A stretch of DNA of 64,000 nucleotides from Rufibacter sp. DG15C (GCF_001577755.1 NZ_CP010776.1:2852001-2916000); one strand, 5' to 3'. Shown: positions 1 through 8,636, counted from the stretch's first letter. The notes: generated by a model not told the origin, from the letters alone. Numbers and translations: made by a program.

Positions 1-2
1 GA

Positions 3-452
3 ATGCTGGAGCGCATTCCCTCAGACAAATTTGAGTGGCAGCCGCATTCCAAAAGCACGCCCTTGGGCACCTTGGCCGCGCACGTAGCAGAAATCCCAGA
101 GATGTTCATTGCGGGCTCATTGGGCTCAGAAGAGAAGGACTTTGTCAAAGAGAAATACAAACCGTTCAAGCCAACTACCACTGAAGAGCTGCTCGCCTAC
201 CATGACCAGGTGGTGGCCAACGTCACTGAAGTTCTCACCAACGCAACTTATGCAGACCTGGGTAAAAACTGGACGCTTCGGCACGGGGAACATGTGATTT
301 TTTCTATGCCCAAGACAGCGGTGATTAGAAACGTAGCCCTAAACCACCTCATCCACCACCGCGGGCAATTGTCTGTTTATTTAAGGTTGCTGGACATTCC
401 GGTGCCGGGCATGTACGGCCCAACCGCTGATGATGCCTTCAAAGGTGCATAG
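3..452 (+). CDS. DinB family protein (5'-truncated by window edge)
   Basis: C-terminal 149 residues of a DinB/YfiT-like four-helix-bundle protein, a family of putative metal-dependent hydrolases or thiol transferases. The visible part has the family's downstream signature, a His near residue 27 (AAHVAEIP) and the cluster NHLIHHRGQLSVYLR around residues 113-128, which supplies the usual metal-binding histidines. It closes with the common PGMYGPTADD tail. The sequence begins in mid-helix (LERIPSDKFEWQPH), which normally lies 15-20 residues into the protein, so the true start is probably outside the window and the first Met is internal. Substrate cannot be told from sequence. Confidence 0.85.
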   Translation: MLERIPSDKFEWQPHSKSTPLGTLAAHVAEIPEMFIAGSLGSEEKDFVKEKYKPFKPTTTEELLAYHDQVVANVTEVLTNATYADLGKNWTLRHGEHVIFSMPKTAVIRNVALNHLIHHRGQLSVYLRLLDIPVPGMYGPTADDAFKGA

Positions 453-476
453 CCAAGTCTTTGTTATTATTCAAGT

Positions 477-516
477 CCGTTTTTGACCTGATTTCCTAGA
501 AACAGGCCAAAAACGG
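477..516. repeat. Dispersed palindrome, copy 1
   Basis: Near-palindrome with arms CCGTTTTTGACCTG and CAGGCCAAAAACGG around a short centre, 24 bp after the DinB stop codon. It is one of about 31 family members whose consensus arms are CGTTTTTGGCCTGTTTTC and GAAAACAGGCCAAAAACG. Confidence 0.9.
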
Positions 517-665
517 AATTTTGGTATAAGCTTACTTTTCAGTCCTATTATATCACCATTGGATATTTGATTTACCCTAACTAAGCAAGCTGCCAAAAAT
601 ATATAATTGATTTATAGAACCACATACCCTAACAAGTCCGTATTTACAACATGACTTCTAAAAGG

Positions 666-703
666 CGTTTTTGGGCTGTTTTACAGGAATTTAGCTAAAA
701 ACG
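666..703. repeat. Dispersed palindrome, copy 2
   Basis: Diverged copy in the 400-bp gap before the desaturase gene. The left arm CGTTTTTGGGCTG is intact, and the right arm TTTAGCTAAAAACG has decayed. The rest of this gap (453-854) is AT-rich and shows no gene. Confidence 0.8.
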
Positions 704-795
704 GATTACTGGGAAAATTTAAACCAAATGGTTTCCTAGACCAGTTGAATTAATACTAACGTAGAAAGCGTTACCTTTAAAGTCAGTTATAGATA

Positions 796-803
796 TAAAT
801 TTG
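796..803 (+). promoter_or_regulatory. Candidate -7 promoter element of the desaturase gene
   Basis: TAAATTTG is an exact match to the Bacteroidota -7 consensus TAnnTTTG and lies 51 bp before the desaturase start. No clear TTG was seen at the -33 position, so this rests on one element. Confidence 0.45.
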
Positions 804-854
804 TGCCGAAGGCGTTTATTCATCTGTAGCCTTCTCATCATCTAATTACTATTT

Positions 855-1922
855 ATGGCTACGCCAAGATTTTTGCAACCCACTGGCTTTCACGCAGAGC
901 TGAAAAACCGGATCAATCAGTACTTCACCGATCGTGGTACATCTCCCACCGGTAACTATAAGCTTTACACCAAAGCGATCATCCTCATCTCCAGCTTAAT
1001 CTTATTGTATGTGCACTTAGTGTTCTTCACCCCAACCGTGTGGGTGGCGCTATTAGAATGCGTTTTGCTGGGCGGCGTAACCGCGGCCATTGGCTTTAAC
1101 GTGATGCATGACGGTGGTCACGGGAGTTTCAGTAAGAAGAAGTGGCTGAATGAGCTTGCCGGACTTTCTTTGAACGTGATGGGGGCCAACATCTTTATGT
1201 GGACCACCAAGCACAACGTCATTCACCACACCTACACCAATATTGACGGCGTAGACGATGACCTGGACGCACGTCCGTTCTTGCGTTTATGTGAGAACCA
1301 GAAGCACCTGGGCATTCACAAATACCAGCATTTTTATTTCTGGGGAGCGTATGCCATGTTGTACATCTACTGGATTTTCTTCACGGACTACGTAAAGTAT
1401 TTCACTCAGAAAGTGGGCGATATTCCATTAAAGAAAATGAAGCGCGCTGACCACATCTCGTTCTGGGCGTTTAAAGTGCAGCACTTTTTGATGTTTGTGG
1501 TAGTGCCCATTTACATGGTGGGCTTCTTGCCTTGGTTGGTAGGTTTCTTGGTGTATGGCATGTTCACGGGCTTGGTGTTGAGCATTGTGTTCCAGTTGGC
1601 ACATACCGTAGAAGACGCCCATTTCCCGGTGGCCACTGTTGAAACCAACAAAATTGAAGACGAGTGGGCCATTCACCAATTGCGTACCACGGCCAATTTT
1701 GCGACTAAGAACAAAGTGGTTTCTTGGTTGACGGGCGGTTTGAACTTCCAGATTGAGCACCACTTATTCCCTAAAATCTCACACGTGCATTATCCTGAGA
1801 TCAGCAAAATCATAAAACAGACTTGCGCTGAGTATAAGATTCCGTATATTGAGTACGAAAAAACAAGAACGGCCATTGCTTCTCACATTTCACACTTGAG
1901 ATATCTGGCTAAGGCTGCATAA
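855..1922 (+). CDS. Membrane fatty acid (acyl-CoA/acyl-lipid) desaturase
   Basis: Di-iron membrane desaturase of 355 residues that introduces a double bond into an acyl chain using oxygen. All three histidine boxes are present: HDGGH at residues 85-89, HNVIHH at 120-125, and QIEHH at 299-303, where Gln replaces the first His as in 'front-end' (delta-5/delta-6, linoleoyl-CoA type) desaturases. Hydrophobic segments lie near 41-60, 65-84 and around 205-250. There is no fused cytochrome b5 domain, so electrons must come from a separate carrier. The gene stands alone, with a promoter-like element upstream and a strong terminator downstream. A role in cold or membrane-fluidity adaptation is likely but inferred, and regiospecificity cannot be read from sequence. 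Confidence 0.9.
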   Translation: MATPRFLQPTGFHAELKNRINQYFTDRGTSPTGNYKLYTKAIILISSLILLYVHLVFFTPTVWVALLECVLLGGVTAAIGFNVMHDGGHGSFSKKKWLNELAGLSLNVMGANIFMWTTKHNVIHHTYTNIDGVDDDLDARPFLRLCENQKHLGIHKYQHFYFWGAYAMLYIYWIFFTDYVKYFTQKVGDIPLKKMKRADHISFWAFKVQHFLMFVVVPIYMVGFLPWLVGFLVYGMFTGLVLSIVFQLAHTVEDAHFPVATVETNKIEDEWAIHQLRTTANFATKNKVVSWLTGGLNFQIEHHLFPKISHVHYPEISKIIKQTCAEYKIPYIEYEKTRTAIASHISHLRYLAKAA

Positions 1923-1950
1923 GCTCCCATACCTGACACTAACTACAAAA

Positions 1951-1992
1951 CAGCAAGGCCTGAATCTACCAGATTCAGGCCTTGCTGTTTTT
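1951..1992 (+). terminator. Intrinsic terminator of the desaturase gene
   Basis: Perfect 17-bp stem (arms start CAGCAAGGCC and AGATTCAGGC) with a 3-nt loop, followed by T5. The T5 is the left T tract of palindrome copy 3. Confidence 0.85.
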
Positions 1993-2023
1993 GGCCCGTT
2001 TTCTGGGAAAGAGACCAAAAATG
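1987..2023. repeat. Dispersed palindrome, copy 3
   Basis: Left arm GTTTTTGGCCCGTTTTC, right arm GAGACCAAAAATG. It sits between two converging genes with a terminator stem fused to each end. Confidence 0.85.
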
Positions 2024-2056
2024 ACAAGGCCGTTCCCATTAGGAACGGCCTTGTCA
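2017..2056 (-). terminator. Intrinsic terminator of the S9 peptidase gene
   Basis: 15-bp perfect stem (TGACAAGGCCGTTCC and its complement, loop CATTA). On the minus strand it is followed by T5 from the right arm of palindrome copy 3. Confidence 0.85.
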
Positions 2057-2094
2057 ACTCTATTTATTAATCACTAGTCATTATTCACTTTTCA

Positions 2095-4260
2095 TTACTT
2101 CATGTACCGCTCAAAGAACTCATAGGTGCGGAGCATTTGGTCGATGCGCTGGCGGTTGTTGCCCGTGCGCGTGATCTCATGCGTGGCCCCTGGGTGCCGC
2201 ACATATTCTACCGGACGGTTCAGGATTTTGAGGGCCTTGTAGAGCATTTCGCTTTGAATGACGCCGGTGCGCAGGTCATTCTCACCATGGAAGATGATGA
2301 GCGGGGTAGTGATATTCTGCACGTAGGTGAACGGCGACTCGCTCTGGATGATGGCTTTGTGCTGGGCCTCCCAAGGGTAGCCGCCAAAGTAGTTGGGCAC
2401 TAAGCGCCAGGCGTTCCCTTCCCCGAAGAACGTGGTCAAGTCATACACGCCCCGCTGCGAGCAGGCCGCCTTGAAGCGTTTGTCATGAGCCAGAATCCAG
2501 GAAACCAGATAGCCGCCGTAAGAGCCACCAGTGATGGCTAGTTTGGAGGTGTCTGCCCAGCCTTCTGCTACGGTTTTGTCCAGCGCGGTCAAGACGTCAC
2601 TGGCCGGACCTGCACCCCAGTCCTTGATGTTGGCGCGCATGAATTCCTCGCCGTAGCCGCCAGAGCCGCGTGGGTTGGCATACACCACCCCATAGCCCTT
2701 CGCCGCGAAGTACTGGTACTCATGCCACATGCTGCTTTCGCCGGGTCCCCACATGGCCGTTGGTCCACCGTGAATCTCTAATAATAATGGGTATTTCTGA
2801 CCGGCCACGTAGTTGGTAGGTTTCATGACCCAATACTCTACGGTCTGGCCTTTGCTGTTGGTGAAGGTGTGCTTTTCGGGCTGGCTTAATTTTTTGGCAG
2901 TTACCCAGTCATAATTAAAAGAAGTGAGACGCTTGACGTTCCTAACCTCGGCGTTGGCGGCATACAATTCATTAGGGTTGGCTACTTCAGTCTTGGCAAA
3001 GACTAATTGTCCTTTCTTGACGTCAAAGCTGTTTACGCCGCTGTTGAAGTCGGTGAGTTGGGTCACTTTTTTACTTTTGACATCGGCGCGGTTTAAGACA
3101 AAACCACCGTTAGACGGAGACAGGAAATAGAGAGTACGGTCTTTCTCATCCCAAACCAGATTGCTTTTGGTTCGGTCATAGGCAATGGTGGTAATGTCGT
3201 TTGGCGTGCCGCTAACGGGCATGACCATTAAAATAGGATGCGCCACCTGCATGGCCTGGCTGTATTGGAAGGCCAGCATTTTACCGGACGCAGACACGGA
3301 CAAGCCATTGTAAGAGTAGCCAGGCTTAGAAACCAGGGATTTAAGTCCACTACCATCAGCATTAATGAGATAGATGGAATTCTCCAGGGCCCTATTTGGA
3401 TTTTCTTCTACTTTGGAATCGCCTTCAAACACCACCTGTTGCCCGTTGTTGACAAAATATGGATTGGAGCTGGACGCAAAGCCGGGCGTCAGGTCCTTGG
3501 GCGTGGCCCCCGGCTTGGCATCCATGATGAACACATGGGAAAGGTTGATGGTAGAAGAAGTAGTGGACTCTTCCTGAAAAGACAATTGGTTAATTACCTT
3601 GGCCTTGTTGTCTTTCTCGTTCTGGTCCAGATAGTTTCTGATCTCAGCTAAGGATCCATCTGGGTTGGCTTTGGAAGTATTGGGCCGCAGGTGCTCATTC
3701 TGGAAGAAGCCCGGCTTCTCATAAGACCATTTGGGTACATCACGCGTGGGGTTTAAAAGCGAATCTGCCAGTAACTCCCGCAGCGCAAAGCCCGACGTGA
3801 ACAAGATCTGCTGTCCGTTGGGACTCCAGCGCGGTTGGCTGGCGCCGTACTTGAACTTGGTTAACTGCACGGGCTCACCACCGGCAAACGAAAGCAAGAA
3901 AATCTGGGCCTTGCCATCTGCCACGCGCACAAAAGCCAGTTGCTTGCCATCTGGGCTCCAGGTGGGTTGGGTGGCGTTGTTGGTGCCGTAGGTGAGCTGC
4001 CGGGCGGGCGCGCTGCCATTGGTAGGTTGCAGGTACAGCTGGGTCACGTACTTGAACTCGTTTTTCTGGGTGGCGTCCGGCTCAATGCTGGTTACCGTAA
4101 AGGCTACCTGTTTGCCATCTGGTGACAAGGCCACAGAACCCATTTGCTTGATCTTGAGCATGTCTGTGATCTGGACCAAGTTGCTGGCCTGTTGCTGGGC
4201 AAAGCCAAAGGAAAGGCTTACCCACCAGAAAAGCAGGAAAGCCATACATTTTTTGTTCAT
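2095..4260 (-). CDS. Exported S9 family peptidase (DPP-IV / acylaminoacyl peptidase type)
   Basis: Serine peptidase of 721 residues with an N-terminal signal peptide (cleavage after FGFAQ). Residues ~25-430 form a beta-propeller with repeated TolB/WD40-like 'SPDGKQLAF' blades (SPDGKQVAF, SPDGKQLAFVR, SPNGQQILF) that gates access of short peptides. The alpha/beta-hydrolase domain follows, with the nucleophile Ser580 in GGSYGGY, Asp662 in ENDLRTG and His694 in GATHEITR, a complete triad in the expected order. It probably cleaves oligopeptides in the periplasm during protein scavenging, as do several other exported peptidases in this window. It converges on the desaturase gene, with paired terminators between them. 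Exact specificity (dipeptidyl versus acylaminoacyl) is not resolved. Confidence 0.92.
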   Translation of the reverse strand: MNKKCMAFLLFWWVSLSFGFAQQQASNLVQITDMLKIKQMGSVALSPDGKQVAFTVTSIEPDATQKNEFKYVTQLYLQPTNGSAPARQLTYGTNNATQPTWSPDGKQLAFVRVADGKAQIFLLSFAGGEPVQLTKFKYGASQPRWSPNGQQILFTSGFALRELLADSLLNPTRDVPKWSYEKPGFFQNEHLRPNTSKANPDGSLAEIRNYLDQNEKDNKAKVINQLSFQEESTTSSTINLSHVFIMDAKPGATPKDLTPGFASSSNPYFVNNGQQVVFEGDSKVEENPNRALENSIYLINADGSGLKSLVSKPGYSYNGLSVSASGKMLAFQYSQAMQVAHPILMVMPVSGTPNDITTIAYDRTKSNLVWDEKDRTLYFLSPSNGGFVLNRADVKSKKVTQLTDFNSGVNSFDVKKGQLVFAKTEVANPNELYAANAEVRNVKRLTSFNYDWVTAKKLSQPEKHTFTNSKGQTVEYWVMKPTNYVAGQKYPLLLEIHGGPTAMWGPGESSMWHEYQYFAAKGYGVVYANPRGSGGYGEEFMRANIKDWGAGPASDVLTALDKTVAEGWADTSKLAITGGSYGGYLVSWILAHDKRFKAACSQRGVYDLTTFFGEGNAWRLVPNYFGGYPWEAQHKAIIQSESPFTYVQNITTPLIIFHGENDLRTGVIQSEMLYKALKILNRPVEYVRHPGATHEITRTGNNRQRIDQMLRTYEFFERYMK

Positions 4261-4378
4261 GTTAGGTTGGTGTGTGGAGGTTTGGGTACATCTGGCTTTC
4301 TACAAGCCTTCCCTTAAATCTAGAAAAATACCTCCAAACCCCGCGTGCCGCTCAGAAATTACTTTGCATTGTAGTATT

Positions 4379-4417
4379 CGTTTTTGCCCTAGATTCTGGT
4401 AAATAGGTTAAAAACAG
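4379..4417. repeat. Dispersed palindrome, copy 4
   Basis: Left arm CGTTTTTGCCC, right arm TTAAAAACAG, between the S9 peptidase start and the end of the next minus-strand gene. Confidence 0.75.
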
Positions 4418-4450
4418 AAAGCCCCTTAAGATGAAAGGGGCTTTCTGTTT
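4412..4450 (-). terminator. Terminator downstream of the 80-residue unknown gene
   Basis: 16-bp stem (AAACAGAAAGCCCCTT and its complement, 7-nt loop). On the minus strand its U tract is supplied by the right arm of palindrome copy 4. Confidence 0.8.
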
Positions 4451-4482
4451 AAGAATGCTATAGTTATACGGAAAAGTTATTT

Positions 4483-4725
4483 CTACCTAGCCTTTTCAAT
4501 CTGCTGCACCAGCTCCTCATCTGACAAACTCTCCAGCCAGTCTTTGGCTACTTCTAGGCGTACGGTTTGAGCCTGACCGCTGGGAGTGCAAATGACGGTG
4601 ACGTTGCCGGCGTCTGTTTCACTCAGCTCGGTGGCTTTTTCGGCGGCGGCGCCTTCTAAGCTGGCGTAAGCCTGTACACACGTCCAGGTAAGATTGTCTT
4701 TATCGGTTACTTCGCGTTGGTCCAT
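4483..4725 (-). CDS. Unknown acidic 80-residue protein
   Basis: I do not recognise this family. The product is small, acidic and soluble, without signal peptide or membrane segment. It has a central beta-like stretch (NVTVICTPSGQAQTVRLEV) and ends in an acidic helix (SLSDEELVQQIEKAR). It is supported as real by a normal ATG, coding-like composition and a dedicated terminator just downstream. Its neighbour upstream on the same strand is another small unknown gene, separated by palindrome copy 5, so the two are probably transcribed separately. Confidence 0.6.
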   Translation of the reverse strand: MDQREVTDKDNLTWTCVQAYASLEGAAAEKATELSETDAGNVTVICTPSGQAQTVRLEVAKDWLESLSDEELVQQIEKAR

Positions 4726-4798
4726 GTTCTAAGGAGTTAGGGATTAAATTTAGAAAATGGGTTTAACGGGAATTCACTTGAAAGGGTGGAGACGTGAA

Positions 4799-4836
4799 CC
4801 GTTTTTGGCCTGTTTTATAGGAATGAGGCCATAATC
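4799..4836. repeat. Dispersed palindrome, copy 5 (degenerate)
   Basis: Left arm CCGTTTTTGGCCTGTTTT is consensus. The right arm GAGGCCATAATC has lost its A tract. Confidence 0.7.
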
Positions 4837-4850
4837 AGCAGATGAGCTTA

Positions 4851-5105
4851 TTAGTTAAGGAAGTCCTGCACGTCTAGGTTGCCTAAATACGGTTCCACCA
4901 CATGGAGCGCGTTGGCAGGTTCCAGAAAAGTGCCTACCACTTGCAAATCACCGCGGCCCCACACTTCTACAAACCGGTTGTCAATGTAGTAGAGTTTGAT
5001 GGTCCAGTCCTTATGGTATCTAATCGCCAGAAAGGCCCCTTTTTGGGCCAGTTCCTGCGCCTGCATCCAGGGCGGTAGCTTTCTGAAGATGGAATATTCT
5101 AGCAT
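4851..5105 (-). CDS. Unknown 84-residue protein
   Basis: Unrecognised small soluble protein, rich in aromatic residues (WTIKLYYIDNRFVEVW), with alternating beta-strand-like segments and a helix near the C terminus. There is no signal peptide. The composition is coding-like and the start is an ATG, but there is no strong motif. Nothing in the neighbourhood suggests a function. Confidence 0.55.
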   Translation of the reverse strand: MLEYSIFRKLPPWMQAQELAQKGAFLAIRYHKDWTIKLYYIDNRFVEVWGRGDLQVVGTFLEPANALHVVEPYLGNLDVQDFLN

Positions 5106-5232
5106 GTGCGTCTTTGGTATTGGGGGTACCCATTAAAAGTAAAAGTAAGGCAAATAAGTTTCGGGCAGGAGGGTAAGTGAGGCTACTTTCAAAAAGGAAA
5201 GCAGGCAAACGCCTGTAAACAAGAATTATCTG

Positions 5233-5262
5233 TTGCCTGACCGCATTCCTTTCCTAAATTAG
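5233..5262 (+). promoter_or_regulatory. Candidate promoter of the M28 peptidase
   Basis: TTG at 5233-5235, a 19-bp spacer, then TAAATTAG (7 of 8 matches to TAnnTTTG) at 5255-5262. A start site a few bases later would fall at or beside the first ATG (5268), so translation may begin at the second ATG (5277) or the mRNA may be nearly leaderless. Confidence 0.45.
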
Positions 5263-5267
5263 CAAGT

Positions 5268-6875
5268 ATGAAAACTATGAAAACTGTGTCTACCCGCCAC
5301 TTGCCTAAGGCGTTCCTGGTGGCTCTTCTGCTGTCTGCCCAAGTGGGCCAGGCCCAGAACCAAAACAACACCCAAACGCAGCTCCCTAAAAACCCGGTGG
5401 TGGAAGCCATTGTCAAAGAAGCCACGGAGAACTCCCAACTAGAGCGTTTGGCCTATGAGTTACTGGATGGAATTGGCCCGCGCTTGGTGGGCTCCCCGCA
5501 GATGAAACAAGCCAATGACTGGGCCGTGGCCAAGTACCAGGGCTGGGGAATCATGGCCCGCAATGAAAGGTGGGGCGATTGGCGCGGCTGGGAAAGAGGC
5601 ACCTCCCAAATAGAAATGGTGGCTCCTAGAATTAAAAGCTTAGAAGGAACGCAGCTGGCCTGGAGCCCTGCCACCAAAGGCAAAGGCGTCACCGCCGAGT
5701 TGATTACCCTGCCAGCCGAAATCACAGATTCCTTGGCCTTCTTAAAATGGCTTCCGTCTGTGAAAGGCAAATTGGTCATGATCTCTATGTACCAGCCTAC
5801 GGGTCGTCCAGACTACAACTGGCAGGAGTTCGCCTTGAAAGAATCTTTTGAGAAAATGAAAGCGCAACGCACTGCCCAAACCGAGGCTTGGCGTAACAAG
5901 CTCACCAAAACGGGGTATACCAGCCGCACCTTACCAGTGGTTTTAGAAAAAGCGGGGGCTGCAGGCATTGTCATGTCTAACTGGTCGGCGGGTTTTGGCG
6001 TGAACAAGATCTTCAATGCCTTCACCAAGAAAATCCCGACGGTAGACCTGGCCCTAGAAGACTATGGCATGCTGTACCGCATGGTAGAAGCAGGTGACAA
6101 ACCCAAGATCAACATCAAAACCAATTCCAAAGAGTTGGGCGTGGTGCCGGCGTTCAATACCATTGCAGAAATCAAAGGCTCAGAGAAGCCCAATGAATAC
6201 GTGATTCTTTCGGCGCACTTTGACTCTTGGGACGGCGGTTCTGGTGCCACAGACAACGGTACTGGCACTATTGTCATGATGGAGGCCATGCGCATTTTAA
6301 AGAAAATCTACCCCAACCCTAAGCGCACCATTTTGGTGGGCCACTGGGGAAGCGAGGAGCAGGGCTTGAACGGTTCCCGCGCGTTTGTAGAGGATCATCC
6401 AGAGATTGTTAAGAACATCCAGGCAGTCTTCAACCAGGATAATGGAACGGGCCGCGTGGTGAACATCTCGGGGCAGGGATTCTTGCATTCCTATGATTAC
6501 ATAGGCCGTTGGCTAACGGCTGTGCCGGCGTCTATCCGTCAGCCCATAGAAACCAACTTCCCGGGTACGCCAGGTGGCGGCGGGTCTGATCATGCCTCTT
6601 TTGTAGCAGCGGGCGCTCCGGCGTTTTCATTGAGTTCTTTGAACTGGTCGTATGGTACCTACACCTGGCACACCAACCGTGACACCTATGACAAGATTGT
6701 GTTTGATGATGTGCGCAGCAACGCTATTCTAACGGCCATCTTAGCATACATGGCCAGCGAAGACCCAACCAAGACATCAAGAGAAAAGATTGTCTTGCCG
6801 GTAAACCCAAGATCGGGTCAGCCAGGTACTTGGCCAGTTCAGTCTAAACCTACCCGTAAAGGAGGCTTGGACTAA
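5268..6875 (+). CDS. Exported M28 family zinc aminopeptidase/carboxypeptidase
   Basis: Co-catalytic di-zinc peptidase of 535 residues with a signal peptide ending near QVGQAQ. A protease-associated-like insert precedes the peptidase domain. Metal and catalytic residues visible are His317 (SAHFDSWDGG), Asp329 (GATDNG), Glu363/Glu364 (GSEEQG), an Asp in NQDNGTG and His442 (GGSDHASF), in the order expected for M28. Two in-frame ATGs (5268 and 5277) are possible starts and both give a signal peptide. It probably trims peptides in the periplasm. It is monocistronic, between a promoter-like element and a strong terminator. Confidence 0.9.
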   Translation: MKTMKTVSTRHLPKAFLVALLLSAQVGQAQNQNNTQTQLPKNPVVEAIVKEATENSQLERLAYELLDGIGPRLVGSPQMKQANDWAVAKYQGWGIMARNERWGDWRGWERGTSQIEMVAPRIKSLEGTQLAWSPATKGKGVTAELITLPAEITDSLAFLKWLPSVKGKLVMISMYQPTGRPDYNWQEFALKESFEKMKAQRTAQTEAWRNKLTKTGYTSRTLPVVLEKAGAAGIVMSNWSAGFGVNKIFNAFTKKIPTVDLALEDYGMLYRMVEAGDKPKINIKTNSKELGVVPAFNTIAEIKGSEKPNEYVILSAHFDSWDGGSGATDNGTGTIVMMEAMRILKKIYPNPKRTILVGHWGSEEQGLNGSRAFVEDHPEIVKNIQAVFNQDNGTGRVVNISGQGFLHSYDYIGRWLTAVPASIRQPIETNFPGTPGGGGSDHASFVAAGAPAFSLSSLNWSYGTYTWHTNRDTYDKIVFDDVRSNAILTAILAYMASEDPTKTSREKIVLPVNPRSGQPGTWPVQSKPTRKGGLD

Positions 6876-6920
6876 CCTAGTGAAGCTAGTTTCACAAGAT
6901 TTATAATCAATGATTGTTAA

Positions 6921-6971
6921 AAAGGCGCCTCTAGTATTGCAACATACTGCAACCCTAGAGGCGCCTTTTTT
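6921..6971 (+). terminator. Terminator of the M28 peptidase gene
   Basis: 14-bp arms AAAGGCGCCTCTAG and CTAGAGGCGCCTTT around a 21-nt loop, with T6 following. Confidence 0.85.
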
Positions 6972-7156
6972 GCTACAGCTTCCTAAAAAATGCCTGTTTG
7001 GTATTCTGCTTATAATTTTGTGTTCAATATTGATAAAGTTAAAAACTGTATAGGCTCAAAGCGATTTTTGTAAGAGATGAAATCAAAAAAATAGTATAAG
7101 AAATAACTGAAGGAGAGCGCTAATAAGTGAGAAAAAGATTTATTACTCACTCCATT

Positions 7157-7172
7157 GAATGTAGCTACATTC
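7157..7172. promoter_or_regulatory. Perfect 16-bp palindrome upstream of the histidine kinase
   Basis: GAATGTAGCTACATTC lies about 36 bp upstream of the candidate -7 element of the kinase gene, a position suited to an activator or repressor dimer. No cognate regulator is nearby. Confidence 0.4.
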
Positions 7173-7207
7173 TTTTAATAGTGCAATAAAAATAAAATTA
7201 TAGGTTG

Positions 7208-7215
7208 TACCTTTG
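7208..7215 (+). promoter_or_regulatory. Candidate -7 element of the histidine kinase gene
   Basis: TACCTTTG matches TAnnTTTG exactly. The implied transcript start lies near 7220, which makes the TTG codon at 7224 unlikely as a start and favours ATG 7239. Confidence 0.5.
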
Positions 7216-7238
7216 TTCCGGTTTTGAGCCAGACAAGA

Positions 7239-8594
7239 ATGATAGGAAGAGGGAGTGGGGCGCAGGCCTGGATACAACGTAAATGGATGCACTTAGTGGG
7301 CTCAAGCGATGAGTTTTCTATGGAGCAGCGGGTTTACAACACCTTTTCGCTTATTACCATTCTAGGAATTGGGTACAACATTCCGTTTAACATCCTTTCA
7401 AGGTTGTACGGTCCCTTCTTTGTGACCTTGTTCCTGTTGGCTCTGGTGACGTATGCGTTCTACCTTTCTAGGTTTAAAGGCAAGTACCAGCGCAGTTTTT
7501 TGATCCTGTCTATCTCCATTCACGCAGGACTGGGCATCAATTACTTCTTTAACGACGGTATTACCGGGCCCACGCTGGTTTTACTGTCCTTGTTTTTCTT
7601 CCCTATTCTGGTGGTGGCTACCAACAGCCGTTACTGGATCTGGACGTCTGTCAACGTAGGGCTTATCATCTTGCTGGCACTGACAGAGTACCTGTACCCC
7701 GAAGTCATCTTGGGCAAGTACCTCTCCCGTGAGACCCGTTTCATTGACATGGTCACCACCTACCTGATCGTGATCCTGCTCATACGGGTGTGCACCGTTT
7801 TCTTGCTCAACCATTACAACAATGCCCGTCTGGCTACCGAAGAGGCGAACAAGGCCTTGCAAAAGCTAAACCAAGAGAAGACCAAGCTGCTGTCCATTAT
7901 CTCGCATGACTTGCACGCCCCCTTGGCCAACATTCAGGGCTACCTGCAGTTCCTGACCAAAGCAGAAATGCCGGCAGAACAGCAGATGCAGATTAAAACC
8001 CAGTTGCTGCAAAACACCCAAACCACCTTAGATATGCTCACCAACGTGCTGGCTTGGTCTAAAAGCCACATGGAAGGCGGTAAGAAAACGATGCTATCTA
8101 TCAACGTGGACCAGTCATTATCCTCTACGTTGGAGCTGTTTAAAGACATTGCCCGCCGCAAGGACATAAAGCTGGAGTACCGCCTGGATAAAGACTTACA
8201 TATTGTGGGCGAAGTAGAATTTCTGCAATTGGTGGTGAGAAACCTGGTAAACAACGCGATTAAGTTCACAAATTCTGGAGGGGTCATTGCCGTTAGCGCC
8301 GTCAAAGACGGTGATTTCTTACTGTTACAGGTCAAGGACAGCGGCAATGGGAAACCAGCCCTCTTGTCACCAGATATTTTCTTGCTGAACAGCGGCACCA
8401 CCTACGGTACCAAGCAAGAAAAAGGCGTTGGCCTGGGACTGGTGCTCTGCCGCGAGTTTGTGGAAGCCCAAAACGGCCGCATCTGGTTTGAAAGCCATCC
8501 TACGTCTGGCGCTAGTTTCTTTGTAGAAGTGCCTTTAGTACCAGAAGCAGATGTGAGCGTTCCAGTAGAGCCCTTAATAGAAGCCGCTGTTTAA
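7239..8594 (+). CDS. Orphan membrane sensor histidine kinase
   Basis: Predicted two-component sensor kinase of 451 residues, with the start placed at ATG 7239 (an upstream in-frame TTG at 7224 overlaps the promoter). Residues ~30-195 hold about six transmembrane segments resembling a 6TM sensor region, then a short coiled coil (EEANKALQKLNQEKTKLL). The H-box ISHDLHAPL carries the phospho-acceptor His223. The ATPase domain follows, with N-box NLVNNAIKFTNSGG, a degenerate G1 box (DSGNGKPA rather than DTGxGIP) and G2 box GVGLGLVLC. No response regulator is adjacent, so the partner is encoded elsewhere. The signal sensed is unknown. Confidence 0.9.
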   Translation: MIGRGSGAQAWIQRKWMHLVGSSDEFSMEQRVYNTFSLITILGIGYNIPFNILSRLYGPFFVTLFLLALVTYAFYLSRFKGKYQRSFLILSISIHAGLGINYFFNDGITGPTLVLLSLFFFPILVVATNSRYWIWTSVNVGLIILLALTEYLYPEVILGKYLSRETRFIDMVTTYLIVILLIRVCTVFLLNHYNNARLATEEANKALQKLNQEKTKLLSIISHDLHAPLANIQGYLQFLTKAEMPAEQQMQIKTQLLQNTQTTLDMLTNVLAWSKSHMEGGKKTMLSINVDQSLSSTLELFKDIARRKDIKLEYRLDKDLHIVGEVEFLQLVVRNLVNNAIKFTNSGGVIAVSAVKDGDFLLLQVKDSGNGKPALLSPDIFLLNSGTTYGTKQEKGVGLGLVLCREFVEAQNGRIWFESHPTSGASFFVEVPLVPEADVSVPVEPLIEAAV

Positions 8595-8599
8595 GAACT

Positions 8600-8636
8600 G
8601 TTTTTGGCTTGTTTTCTGGAAACTAGGCTAAAAACG
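8600..8636. repeat. Dispersed palindrome, copy 6
   Basis: Left arm GTTTTTGGCTTGTTTTC, right arm GGCTAAAAACG. It begins 5 bp after the kinase stop codon. Confidence 0.85.
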
